From NCBI GenBank assembly GCA_945788655.1, contig CALZMV010000059.1, positions 1-7,747 on the forward strand: a DNA stretch of 7,747 bases, given 5' to 3'. This DNA is from an uncultured Clostridia bacterium (GTDB lineage Bacteria > Bacillota > Clostridia > Peptostreptococcales > Anaerovoracaceae). The number at the start of each line of letters is the position of its first letter. The stretch's first letter is position 1. The position numbers and the translations under genes were made by a program. Positions 1 to 6,356 of the stretch are shown in pieces. The notes under the pieces are model-generated. The model worked only from the letters and a program-made list of their open reading frames with translations. It was not told the origin of the DNA and did no database searches.

Positions 1-102
1 GCAATGGCGAGACAAGATAATGATCGTGTAATAGTTATTTTCGGATCCCTGTCATTTTTAGCAGAAGCAGAGCAGGCATTTTATAACCAGGAAAGTAGGT
101 AA
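1..102 (+). CDS. folC: C-terminal end of folylpolyglutamate synthase / dihydrofolate synthase (partial)
   Basis: The frame is open from the first base and ends with TAA at 100-102, giving 33 residues. It contains VIVIFGSLSFLAEAEQAF, which resembles the end of the Mur-ligase-type C-terminal domain of FolC, where a final strand reading roughly V-x-GSLY-hydrophobic precedes the last helix. FolC adds glutamate to dihydropteroate and to tetrahydrofolate in the cytoplasm, using ATP. The fragment is too short to identify on its own. The call rests on this motif plus the position, four bases upstream of folE in a run of folate genes. The catalytic ATP-binding part lies outside the window. The promoter of the folate operon must also lie further upstream. 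Confidence 0.72.
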   Translation, partial: AMARQDNDRVIVIFGSLSFLAEAEQAFYNQESR

Positions 103-106
103 ATTT

Positions 107-661
107 ATGGATAAAGATAAGATTATGGAGGGAGTAAAGCTGATATTAGAAGGTATCGGCGAAGACCCTGAAAGAGAGGGCCTTTTAGAAACTCCTTTAA
201 GGGTAGCAAAGATGTACGATGAACTTGCATCCGGATATACTGATGATGCAACCATTCATTTAGAAAAAAGATTTAAAGCAGACAGCAATGATATAGTTAT
301 TGAAAAGGATATATATTTCTATTCCATGTGCGAACATCATATGCTTCCTTTCTATGGTACCGCAGCCATTGCCTATGTACCTAACGGCGAAGTGGTGGGT
401 CTATCAAAAATTGCAAGAACACTGGAAGTTTATGCTAGGAGACTGCAGCTTCAGGAAAGACTTACAGCGCAGGTTGCAGATGCTTTTATGGAAAATCTCA
501 ATGCAAAGGGCGTTATGGTATTAATCGAAGCTGAGCATATGTGTATGACCATGCGTGGAATTAAAAAGCCCGGCACTAAGACAGTTACAACTGTGACAAG
601 AGGCGTTTTCGCAGAAGATGAAAAACTGAGAAACGAATTTTATCGCATGCTGGGTAAATAG
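107..661 (+). CDS. folE: GTP cyclohydrolase I (type IA)
   Basis: This 184-residue protein should convert GTP to 7,8-dihydroneopterin triphosphate plus formate, the first committed step of folate synthesis. The zinc and active-site motifs are intact: CEHH at residues 75-78 and EHMCMTMRG near 143-151, with C75, H78 and C146 matching the zinc ligands C110, H113 and C181 of the E. coli enzyme. The family signature around LPFYGTAAIAYVPNG and GLSKIARTLEVYARRLQLQE (about 80-118) is also intact. The length is that of a normal bacterial FolE without the N-terminal extension seen in some relatives, and the enzyme is expected to be a cytoplasmic homodecamer. The start at 107 is preceded by a modest purine-rich site (AGGAAAG at 89-95, TAGG at 96-99) lying inside the end of folC. 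It is four bases from folC and two bases from the next gene, so co-transcription is very likely. Confidence 0.97.
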   Translation: MDKDKIMEGVKLILEGIGEDPEREGLLETPLRVAKMYDELASGYTDDATIHLEKRFKADSNDIVIEKDIYFYSMCEHHMLPFYGTAAIAYVPNGEVVGLSKIARTLEVYARRLQLQERLTAQVADAFMENLNAKGVMVLIEAEHMCMTMRGIKKPGTKTVTTVTRGVFAEDEKLRNEFYRMLGK

Positions 662-663
662 CT

Positions 664-1146
664 ATGGAAAGGGTAAACAAGATAATAAATCATCCATTGT
701 GGATTGAAGCTGTTTCAGATATAGAGCATTCAGAAAAAGTTAGAAAATTCTGTCGGCACGGCAGAGAACATCTCCTTGATACAGCACGAATTGCATACAT
801 TTTCTCACTTGAAGAAAATCTGAATATAAGCAAGGAAATAATATATGCTGCAGCACTTTTGCATGATATAGGAAGAAGTGAAGCATATTCAGGAGGACTT
901 CCGCATGAAGAAGCAGGAGCAGCTTTAGCAAGAAAAATCCTTTTAGAATGCGATTTTGACCATGATGAAGTTGACTTGATATCTGATTCAATATTGTCTC
1001 ATCGCGAAAAATGTGCATTAAAAAACGATAATTTATGCACAATACTCTATATGGCGGACAAAAAATCTAGAATATGTCTATTTTGCGATGCCCGTAATGA
1101 ATGCAAATGGGATTATGAAAAGATGAATATGTCCTTGGATGTATAG
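664..1146 (+). CDS. HD-domain phosphohydrolase of the folate operon, with C-terminal cysteine cluster
   Basis: This 160-residue protein has the HD-superfamily pattern: H36 in a RHGREHLLDTARIA segment, the H67-D68 doublet in AALLHDIGR, further histidines at H81 and H113, and D132 in YMADKKSR. Such residues bind one or two divalent metals and hydrolyse phosphate esters or anhydrides. After D132 comes a cysteine group, C138-x2-C141-x5-C147, followed by KWDYEKMN; it could bind metal, although this is inference. There is no membrane segment or signal peptide. The gene starts two bases after the folE stop with only a weak upstream site (GGGT at 652-655), so its translation probably depends on ribosomes finishing folE. 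It ends inside the ribosome binding site of folP. Its place between folE and folP/folBK, with no Nudix gene nearby, suggests a role in dephosphorylating dihydroneopterin triphosphate, but no biochemical function can be read from the sequence. Confidence 0.85.
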   Translation: MERVNKIINHPLWIEAVSDIEHSEKVRKFCRHGREHLLDTARIAYIFSLEENLNISKEIIYAAALLHDIGRSEAYSGGLPHEEAGAALARKILLECDFDHDEVDLISDSILSHREKCALKNDNLCTILYMADKKSRICLFCDARNECKWDYEKMNMSLDV

Positions 1147-1150
1147 GAGG
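1145..1150 (+). promoter_or_regulatory. Ribosome binding site of folP overlapping the HD gene stop codon
   Basis: AGGAGG is a perfect Shine-Dalgarno sequence four bases before the folP ATG. It shares two bases with the TAG stop (1144-1146) of the HD-domain gene. This fixes the folP start at 1155 and suggests that termination on the upstream gene and initiation on folP are closely coupled. It is the strongest ribosome binding site in the folate part of the window. Confidence 0.85.
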
Positions 1151-1154
1151 CAAA

Positions 1155-1964
1155 ATGTTTAAAATAGGTAATAAAGAATTTGATATAGATAATAAATGTT
1201 ACATAATGGGGATATTAAATGTTACACCGGATTCCTTTTCTGATGGAGGAAAATGGAATAATCTTGACAATGCATTAAAGCATGCAGAGCAGATGATTGA
1301 AGAAGGGGCTTCTATTATTGATGTAGGTGGAGAGTCTACGCGGCCTGGACATGTTGTAATCTCTGAAAAGGAAGAAATTGAGCGTGTAATTCCTGTAATA
1401 GAATGTTTAAAAAAAGAATTTGATATTCCCGTTTCCATAGACAGCTATAAAACAAATGTAGCAGCAGCGGCACTAGAAGCAGGAGCGGACCTGGTTAATG
1501 ACATTTGGGGACTTAAGCACGACGAAAAGATGGCAGAGCTTATCGCAAATGCAGGTGTACCGTGTTGCTTGATGCATAATAGACATAATACGGATTATGT
1601 CAACTTTATTGCGGACATGAAGAACGACTTGAGAGAGACCATTTCCATAGCGCAAAAAGCGGGAATTTCCAAGGATAAGATTATTCTCGACCCGGGTGTG
1701 GGCTTTGGAAAAACTTATGAAAACAACCTTACAGCAATTAATCATCTCGAGGAGCTAAGAGAACTGGGTTATCCTATATTACTTGCCACATCACGAAAAT
1801 CTGTCATCGGGTTAACTCTTGATTTGCCAGCAGATAAGAGAATCGAAGGAACCATCGCCACTTCTGTTATGGGTGTTTTGAAGGGAGCATCTTTTGTGAG
1901 GGTTCATGATGTCAAAGAAAACCTGAGAGCAATTAGAATGACAGAGGCTATTTTGAGAGGATAA
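1155..1964 (+). CDS. folP: Dihydropteroate synthase
   Basis: FolP joins 6-hydroxymethyl-7,8-dihydropterin pyrophosphate to p-aminobenzoate, giving 7,8-dihydropteroate, and is the target of sulfonamides. The 269-residue TIM-barrel protein is full length. All signature loops are present: MGILNVTPDSFSDGG at 18-32 (N22 is the usual metal contact), DVGGESTRPG at 56-65, SIDSYK at 95-99 with D96, VNDIWG with N115, ILDPGVGFGKT near 177-187 with D179, TSRKSVIG with K215, and VRVHDV with R249 and H251. These cover the pterin-binding and pyrophosphate-binding residues of the family. I see no insertion in the loop after the first signature, a common site of sulfonamide resistance changes. The enzyme is cytoplasmic and normally dimeric. 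The start follows a perfect AGGAGG. The next gene begins seven bases after the end of its stop codon. Confidence 0.97.
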   Translation: MFKIGNKEFDIDNKCYIMGILNVTPDSFSDGGKWNNLDNALKHAEQMIEEGASIIDVGGESTRPGHVVISEKEEIERVIPVIECLKKEFDIPVSIDSYKTNVAAAALEAGADLVNDIWGLKHDEKMAELIANAGVPCCLMHNRHNTDYVNFIADMKNDLRETISIAQKAGISKDKIILDPGVGFGKTYENNLTAINHLEELRELGYPILLATSRKSVIGLTLDLPADKRIEGTIATSVMGVLKGASFVRVHDVKENLRAIRMTEAILRG

Positions 1965-1970
1965 TGTGCT

Positions 1971-2798
1971 ATGAAATATGATGAAATAAACATAAAAAAC
2001 CTTCAGGTGTTTGCCAATCACGGTGTTTATCCTGAAGAAAATATACTTGGCCAGAGATTTGACATTTCATTGACCATGAGAGTAGATGCAAGACCCGCAG
2101 GGAAAAAAGACGATTTAGAATTATCCGTTAACTATGGAGAAGTCAGCAGCTTTATTACAGATTTTATGAAAAATAATACATATAAACTGATTGAAGCCGT
2201 AGCAGAGAATTTGGCAGAAGAATTGCTGCTTAAGTATGACCTTGTAAAAAGCCTTAAGCTTACTGTAGCAAAACCATGGGCACCTGTTATGCTGCCTCTG
2301 GAAACCGTTTCAGTTACTATAGAACGGGGCTGGCAGGATGTTTATTTAAGCTTAGGTTCAAATATGGGGGATAAGAGAGCATATCTTGATACTGCAATAG
2401 ATGAGCTCAATAAGCTTAGGGGATGTGTTGTAGAAAAGGTTGCAGATTACTTGGAGACGGAGCCTTATGGAGGTGTTGAACAGGATGATTTCCTTAATAC
2501 CTGCGTTAAGATAAGGACTTTTATCCCACCAAGAGAGCTTTTGGATTCCATACACGAAATAGAAGCAAAAGCAGGAAGAGAGAGAATCGTTCATTGGGGA
2601 CCGAGGACTTTGGACATAGATATTTTAATGTATGGAAATGAGATTATAGATGAGGATGATTTTGTTGTTCCACATATTGAGATGCATAAGAGACAATTTG
2701 TTTTAGACCCTTTGTCAGAAATTGCACCACATAAGATTCATCCTTTGCATAAAAAAAGTATTATTCAGCTGAAGGAGGAACTCAACAGTACATTTTAA
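1971..2798 (+). CDS. folBK: Bifunctional dihydroneopterin aldolase / 6-hydroxymethyl-dihydropterin pyrophosphokinase (FolB-FolK fusion)
   Basis: The 275-residue protein carries two consecutive folate enzymes. Residues 1 to about 119 form dihydroneopterin aldolase, which cleaves dihydroneopterin to 6-hydroxymethyl-dihydropterin and glycolaldehyde: FANHGVYPEE at 14-23 with E22, Y55 in VNYGEV, E75 in LIEAVAE and K101 in VAKPWAP match E22, Y54, E74 and K100 of the S. aureus enzyme. Residues about 122-275 form the pyrophosphokinase, with YLSLGSNMGD at 125-134 and WGPRTLDIDILMYG at 209-222. D215 and D217 there correspond to the magnesium-binding D95 and D97 of E. coli FolK. There is almost no linker. 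The aldolase-first order is also known from the pneumococcal enzyme. GAGAGG at 1955-1960 serves as ribosome binding site. It is the last folate gene here, and no terminator follows it. Confidence 0.96.
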   Translation: MKYDEINIKNLQVFANHGVYPEENILGQRFDISLTMRVDARPAGKKDDLELSVNYGEVSSFITDFMKNNTYKLIEAVAENLAEELLLKYDLVKSLKLTVAKPWAPVMLPLETVSVTIERGWQDVYLSLGSNMGDKRAYLDTAIDELNKLRGCVVEKVADYLETEPYGGVEQDDFLNTCVKIRTFIPPRELLDSIHEIEAKAGRERIVHWGPRTLDIDILMYGNEIIDEDDFVVPHIEMHKRQFVLDPLSEIAPHKIHPLHKKSIIQLKEELNSTF

Positions 2799-2823
2799 GG
2801 GAACGTAAAAATAATCACTGTTT

Positions 2824-2841
2824 TATCACATGTATGTGATA
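2824..2841. promoter_or_regulatory. Perfect 8-bp inverted repeat, possible operator, with adjacent -10-like element
   Basis: The sequence TATCACATGTATGTGATA has two perfect 8-base arms around a GT centre, in the only sizeable gap (83 bases) on the + strand side of the window. The outer arm end overlaps TAGAAT at 2840-2845, which fits a -10 box in five of six positions. No convincing -35 box lies at the matching distance, as might be expected of a regulated promoter. A transcribed hairpin of seven pairs plus a TGTA loop, extended by wobble pairs, is possible, but no T-tract follows, so it does not look like a terminator. A dimeric transcription factor site controlling the aminomutase and MetA-aspartokinase genes is the best reading. 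I cannot name the regulator. Confidence 0.42.
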
Positions 2842-2866
2842 GAATTGATAAAAGGATTATTAAAAA

Positions 2867-2876
2867 AAGGGGGAAG
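2867..2876 (+). promoter_or_regulatory. Ribosome binding site of the KamA-like gene
   Basis: The purine run AAGGGGGAAG lies five bases before the ATG at 2882 and supports that start. It is G-richer than the other sites in the window but in a normal position. Confidence 0.65.
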
Positions 2877-2881
2877 TCAAA

Positions 2882-3976
2882 ATGGGGGAAAAGTGGCGTG
2901 AAATCCTTAGAGATAGCATTAAAAGCATCGATGAAATAAGAGACTATTTAGCTCTTGGCGAGGATGAAGCAAAGAAGATTGAAGATATTTCGAAAAAATA
3001 TCCTATATGTGTTAATGAGTATTATTTAAGCTTGATAGATAAGAATAATCCGGATGATCCTATCAGAAAAATGTGCATTCCTGATGGTATTGAACTTTCA
3101 GATGGAGGCGATAAAGATACCAGCGGTGAATATGACAACACGGTTGTTAAGGGTATGCAGCACAAATACAGGCAAACTGCCCTTATTCTTTCTACCGATA
3201 AATGCGCGATGTATTGCAGGCATTGCTTCAGGAAACGTATGGTAGGTGTGGATACCGATGAAGCTGAAGGAAACATAGCAGCCATGGCTGAGTATGTTGC
3301 AAAGCATAAAGAAATAAATAATGTTCTTATTTCCGGCGGTGACTCATTCATGAACTCTTCAGATGTAATAGCCGAGTATCTTGAAGCTTTTGTAGACATT
3401 ACCAGCATTGATTTCATACGCTTTGGAACACGTACTCCTGTGGTTTTTCCACAGAGGATCATAGAGGATGAGGGATTACTTGATATTTTAAAAAAATACA
3501 ATAATAGAAAGCAGATTATTATTGTTACGCAGTTTAATCATCCAAAGGAATTGACAGAGGATGCCATGAGGGCAATTAAGCTCCTAAAGGAGACAGGTTG
3601 CATAATAAGGAATCAGACAGTACTTTTAAAAGGTGTAAACGATGAAGTACAGGTTCTTTCAAGTTTGATGAATAGTTTAGTTTCATATGGAATTATTCCT
3701 TATTATATATTCCAGTGCAGACCTGTTGAAGGTGTTAAAAACCAGTTCCAGGTTCCTTTCCTGAAAGGAATTGATATTGTTGAAAAAGCTAAATCTTTTA
3801 TGAACGGGCAAGCAAAGAACGTAAAGTTTGTTTTTTCACATCTGACAGGAAAGATTGAAATTTTAGGAAAGACAGACAACAGCGAGATGTTGTTCAAATA
3901 TCATCAGGCAAAAAATGAAGAAGATCAGGGGAGAATATTTTTACAACATGTAAATGAAATGCAATGTTGGATATAA
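2882..3976 (+). CDS. KamA-family radical SAM/PLP aminomutase of unknown substrate
   Basis: The 364-residue protein has the radical SAM cluster motif C108-x3-C112-x2-C115 within DKCAMYCRHCFRKRMVG, which is characteristic of the lysine 2,3-aminomutase group, followed by NVLISGGDSF at 147-156. K324 in SHLTGKIEIL is the likely pyridoxal phosphate lysine. Family members move an amino group from C2 to C3 of an amino acid using a 5'-deoxyadenosyl radical, in the cytoplasm and without oxygen. Two features argue against plain lysine aminomutase. The Asp in the YQCD region that contacts the lysine side chain is R280 here (FQCRPVEG). The second Asp, before the PLP loop, is S319, and the glycine-rich loop is shortened. 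The protein is also about 50 residues shorter than the clostridial enzyme. Glutamate 2,3-aminomutase, another relative with changed residues, or a protein-modifying EpmB-like enzyme are alternatives. It lies 28 bases before the MetA-aspartokinase gene, probably in one transcript. Confidence 0.85.
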   Translation: MGEKWREILRDSIKSIDEIRDYLALGEDEAKKIEDISKKYPICVNEYYLSLIDKNNPDDPIRKMCIPDGIELSDGGDKDTSGEYDNTVVKGMQHKYRQTALILSTDKCAMYCRHCFRKRMVGVDTDEAEGNIAAMAEYVAKHKEINNVLISGGDSFMNSSDVIAEYLEAFVDITSIDFIRFGTRTPVVFPQRIIEDEGLLDILKKYNNRKQIIIVTQFNHPKELTEDAMRAIKLLKETGCIIRNQTVLLKGVNDEVQVLSSLMNSLVSYGIIPYYIFQCRPVEGVKNQFQVPFLKGIDIVEKAKSFMNGQAKNVKFVFSHLTGKIEILGKTDNSEMLFKYHQAKNEEDQGRIFLQHVNEMQCWI

Positions 3977-4004
3977 TTGACAGTAATAAAGGAGATTCTG
4001 ACCT

Positions 4005-6275
4005 ATGCCAATAAAAGTACCAAATAATTTACCAGCAATAGAAACCTTAACTGAAGAAAACGTATTCGTTATGACTGATACACGTGCTATGACACAGGAT
4101 ATCCGTCCACTTCAGATTCTCATTCTTAATTTGATGCCGACCAAAATAGATACAGAAACTCAGCTTACACGTCTTCTTGGTAATACACCGCTTCAGGTAG
4201 AACTTGAATTGCTTCAAACAAGCACACATAAGGCTACCAATACATCTGAAGAGCATATGATTGCCTTTTATAAGACATTTGATCAGATTAAGCATAAATT
4301 TTATGATGGTTTTATCATAACCGGTGCACCTGTAGAGCTTCTCGAGTTTGAAGAGGTTGAATATTGGGATGAATTGTGTGAAATTATGGAATGGAGTAAA
4401 CGTCATGTTCACAGCACTTTCCATATTTGCTGGGGTGCACAGGCAGGCCTTTATTATCACTATGGCATTCAAAAACATGTTCTGCCAAAGAAGCTGTCAG
4501 GTGTGTATAAGCATACGCTGACATATAAGAAGGGAATGCTTTTCCGCGGTTTTGATGATGAATTCTATGTACCTCATTCAAGAAATACAACAGTGTATCA
4601 GGAGGACATTGAGGCTGAACCTGAGCTGAAAATCATTTCAACTTCCGAAGAAGCAGGTGTTTATGTATGTAAATCTGTAGATGACAGACAGATTTTCGTA
4701 ATGGGACACTCGGAATATGACTGGAACACCCTTGAAAAAGAATATGTGCGCGATAAAAATGCAGGGCTAAACCCTGAAATTCCATGTAACTATTATCCAA
4801 ATGATGATGATACAAAACCACCGGTTGTAAAGTGGAGAAGCTGTGCAAACTTGCTGTATTCAAACTGGCTCAACTACTTCGTTTATCAGACAACACAGTA
4901 TGATATCACACAGATTATTGATGAGAATGTCCGCAACATGTTCAATCAGGATACAAAGGTTGACTTAAAGGTGGCTAAATTCGGTGGCACTTCTCTTGCT
5001 GATGCTGCTCAGTTCCGCAAGTGCAGAGATATCATTCAATCAGAAACTGAACGTCGCTTTGTTGTTGTAAGTGCACCCGGTAAACGTTCCGGAGACGATG
5101 TGAAGGTAACGGACATGCTTATTGCATGTGCAGATAAAAAGGACAGAAACGAGGCTTTGGAGATTCTTTCAAAGATTCAGTCTCGCTATAAGGTTATGGT
5201 TCGCAGCTTAGGTGTTAAGCTGGATGTTGATGAAGAATTTAAGAAGATTTCTGACTCTTTAGGCAATCCTTCCATGAGAGACTATATCATTTCTCGAGGT
5301 GAATATCTGAACGCTCTTATTATGGCAGAGCTTACCGGAATGGAATTTGTGGATGCACAAGGTAATATTATACTTGATGAAAATGGTCAATATAATGAAG
5401 AAAAAACTCGTGCAGTCCTTGGTGGCAAACTTGAAAAATTATCAGGAGCTGTCATTCCTGGATTTTACGGCACTATGCCTGACGGTTCCATTCGTACTTT
5501 TTCAAGAGGAGGTTCGGATATTACAGGTGCTATAGTGTCTGCAGTTACAAATGCTGACGTTTATGAAAACTGGACAGATGTTTCAGGATTCCTTATGGCA
5601 GATCCACATATTGTTGACAATCCTATGCCTGTTCCTGTGATTACATATAAAGAACTAAGGGAACTATCCTACATGGGTGCAGCAGTTCTTCATGAAGAAA
5701 CTATTTTCCCTGTAGTAAAAAAAGGAATACCTATTCATATCAGAAACACAAATTCACCTGAGGATTCCGGAACTTTAATTGTTAAGAATGCTGACTATTA
5801 CCAGAGTAAGCTTGAGATTACCGGAATATCAGGTAAAAAGGCGAATACAACAGTTGTTATAGAAAAGGAACGTCTAAGCGAATTACCTGAAGCACGTGCT
5901 GAGATTCTGAAGATTTTTGGAGAATACGATATTACAATAAAGAATCTCCTGGCAGGAATAGATTCTCTTACAATAGTTGCACCTGAAGATCAGCTTAAAG
6001 CTTGTGAAGGTGAACTGGAAGAAGAGTTGCGTGAACGCATTCAGCCAAATTCAGTTTCATTTAATCACAATATTGCAATGATTGCTATCGTAGGACGAGA
6101 GCTATCAACATCTCCTGCAATTGCAGTAAAGGTTCTCGGTGCTCTTGCCAACAGAAAGATTAACATCAGATTAATTGACCATGGCGCTGCTAGAATTACA
6201 ATGCTGCTTGGTGTAGAGGGCAATGATTATGTATCAGCTATTCAGGCAATATACAATGAATTTGCAAGGCTTTAG
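4005..6275 (+). CDS. Fusion of homoserine O-acyltransferase (MetA) and aspartokinase
   Basis: One 756-residue frame carries two complete enzymes. Residues 1 to about 305 are MetA, with the same numbering as the E. coli enzyme: K47, catalytic C142 in HICWGAQAGL, H235 and E237 in GHSEYD, R249. E111 (TGAPVELLEF) replaces the glycine of E. coli; in Bacillus cereus a Glu here goes with acetyl-CoA use, so O-acetylhomoserine is the likely product. After a linker of about 15 residues, 321-756 form aspartokinase, which makes aspartyl phosphate: KFGGTS at 325-330, SRGEYL with E433, SRGGSD at 500-505, WTDVSG at 523-528, and two C-terminal ACT domains (about 603-756) that normally bind lysine or threonine. 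Both parts are full length with intact motifs, so this is not a decayed gene. AAAGGAGA at 3988-3994 supports the start. An internal ATG at 4938 (M312) could start a separate kinase but has no good ribosome binding site. Confidence 0.95.
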   Translation: MPIKVPNNLPAIETLTEENVFVMTDTRAMTQDIRPLQILILNLMPTKIDTETQLTRLLGNTPLQVELELLQTSTHKATNTSEEHMIAFYKTFDQIKHKFYDGFIITGAPVELLEFEEVEYWDELCEIMEWSKRHVHSTFHICWGAQAGLYYHYGIQKHVLPKKLSGVYKHTLTYKKGMLFRGFDDEFYVPHSRNTTVYQEDIEAEPELKIISTSEEAGVYVCKSVDDRQIFVMGHSEYDWNTLEKEYVRDKNAGLNPEIPCNYYPNDDDTKPPVVKWRSCANLLYSNWLNYFVYQTTQYDITQIIDENVRNMFNQDTKVDLKVAKFGGTSLADAAQFRKCRDIIQSETERRFVVVSAPGKRSGDDVKVTDMLIACADKKDRNEALEILSKIQSRYKVMVRSLGVKLDVDEEFKKISDSLGNPSMRDYIISRGEYLNALIMAELTGMEFVDAQGNIILDENGQYNEEKTRAVLGGKLEKLSGAVIPGFYGTMPDGSIRTFSRGGSDITGAIVSAVTNADVYENWTDVSGFLMADPHIVDNPMPVPVITYKELRELSYMGAAVLHEETIFPVVKKGIPIHIRNTNSPEDSGTLIVKNADYYQSKLEITGISGKKANTTVVIEKERLSELPEARAEILKIFGEYDITIKNLLAGIDSLTIVAPEDQLKACEGELEEELRERIQPNSVSFNHNIAMIAIVGRELSTSPAIAVKVLGALANRKINIRLIDHGAARITMLLGVEGNDYVSAIQAIYNEFARL

Positions 6276-6304
6276 AAACTAATAATCAGAGAAATATAAA
6301 ATGA

Positions 6305-6340
6305 GGTTGAAGAAGTATTATTCTTCAACCCCATTTTTTT
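6305..6340 (+). terminator. Rho-independent terminator between convergent genes, possibly bidirectional
   Basis: GGTTGAAGAA at 6305-6314 pairs perfectly with TTCTTCAACC at 6321-6330 around the loop GTATTA. A run of seven T follows at 6334-6340. It lies 29 bases after the MetA-aspartokinase stop and ends the + strand unit. Read on the other strand, the same hairpin is followed by a T-rich stretch (complement of 6293-6302), and the - strand gene ends 17 bases away, so it may serve both. Confidence 0.93.
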
Positions 6341-6356
6341 ATGCTTTGCATTATTT

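Noticed and set aside
2821..2845. The inverted repeat read as a terminator for the folate operon.
   Set aside because: The hairpin is weak and AT-rich, and it is followed by GATAAAAGG rather than a T-tract, so read-through into the next gene is likely.
2799..2881. A possible riboswitch (SAM or tetrahydrofolate type) in the gap before the KamA-like gene.
   Set aside because: The 83-base gap is short, shows only one simple inverted repeat and none of the multi-helix conserved core sequences that I would expect.
3022..3501. A 159-codon open frame on the - strand.
   Set aside because: It is antisense to the KamA-like gene over its radical SAM core, and its product has no family features; it is a by-product of codon use on the real strand.
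2882..3976. Annotation as a standard lysine 2,3-aminomutase (kamA).
   Set aside because: The two side-chain-recognising aspartates appear replaced and the PLP loop is shortened, so only the family and not the substrate can be stated.
3977..3989. A perfect TTGACA just after the KamA-like stop codon, suggesting a separate promoter for the MetA-aspartokinase gene.
   Set aside because: No -10 element lies 16-18 bases downstream; that position holds the start region of the gene itself, leaving no room for a leader.
4938..6275. A separate aspartokinase gene starting at the internal ATG at 4938.
   Set aside because: There is no stop between the domains and no good ribosome binding site before this ATG; a single fusion protein is the simpler reading, although internal initiation is not excluded.
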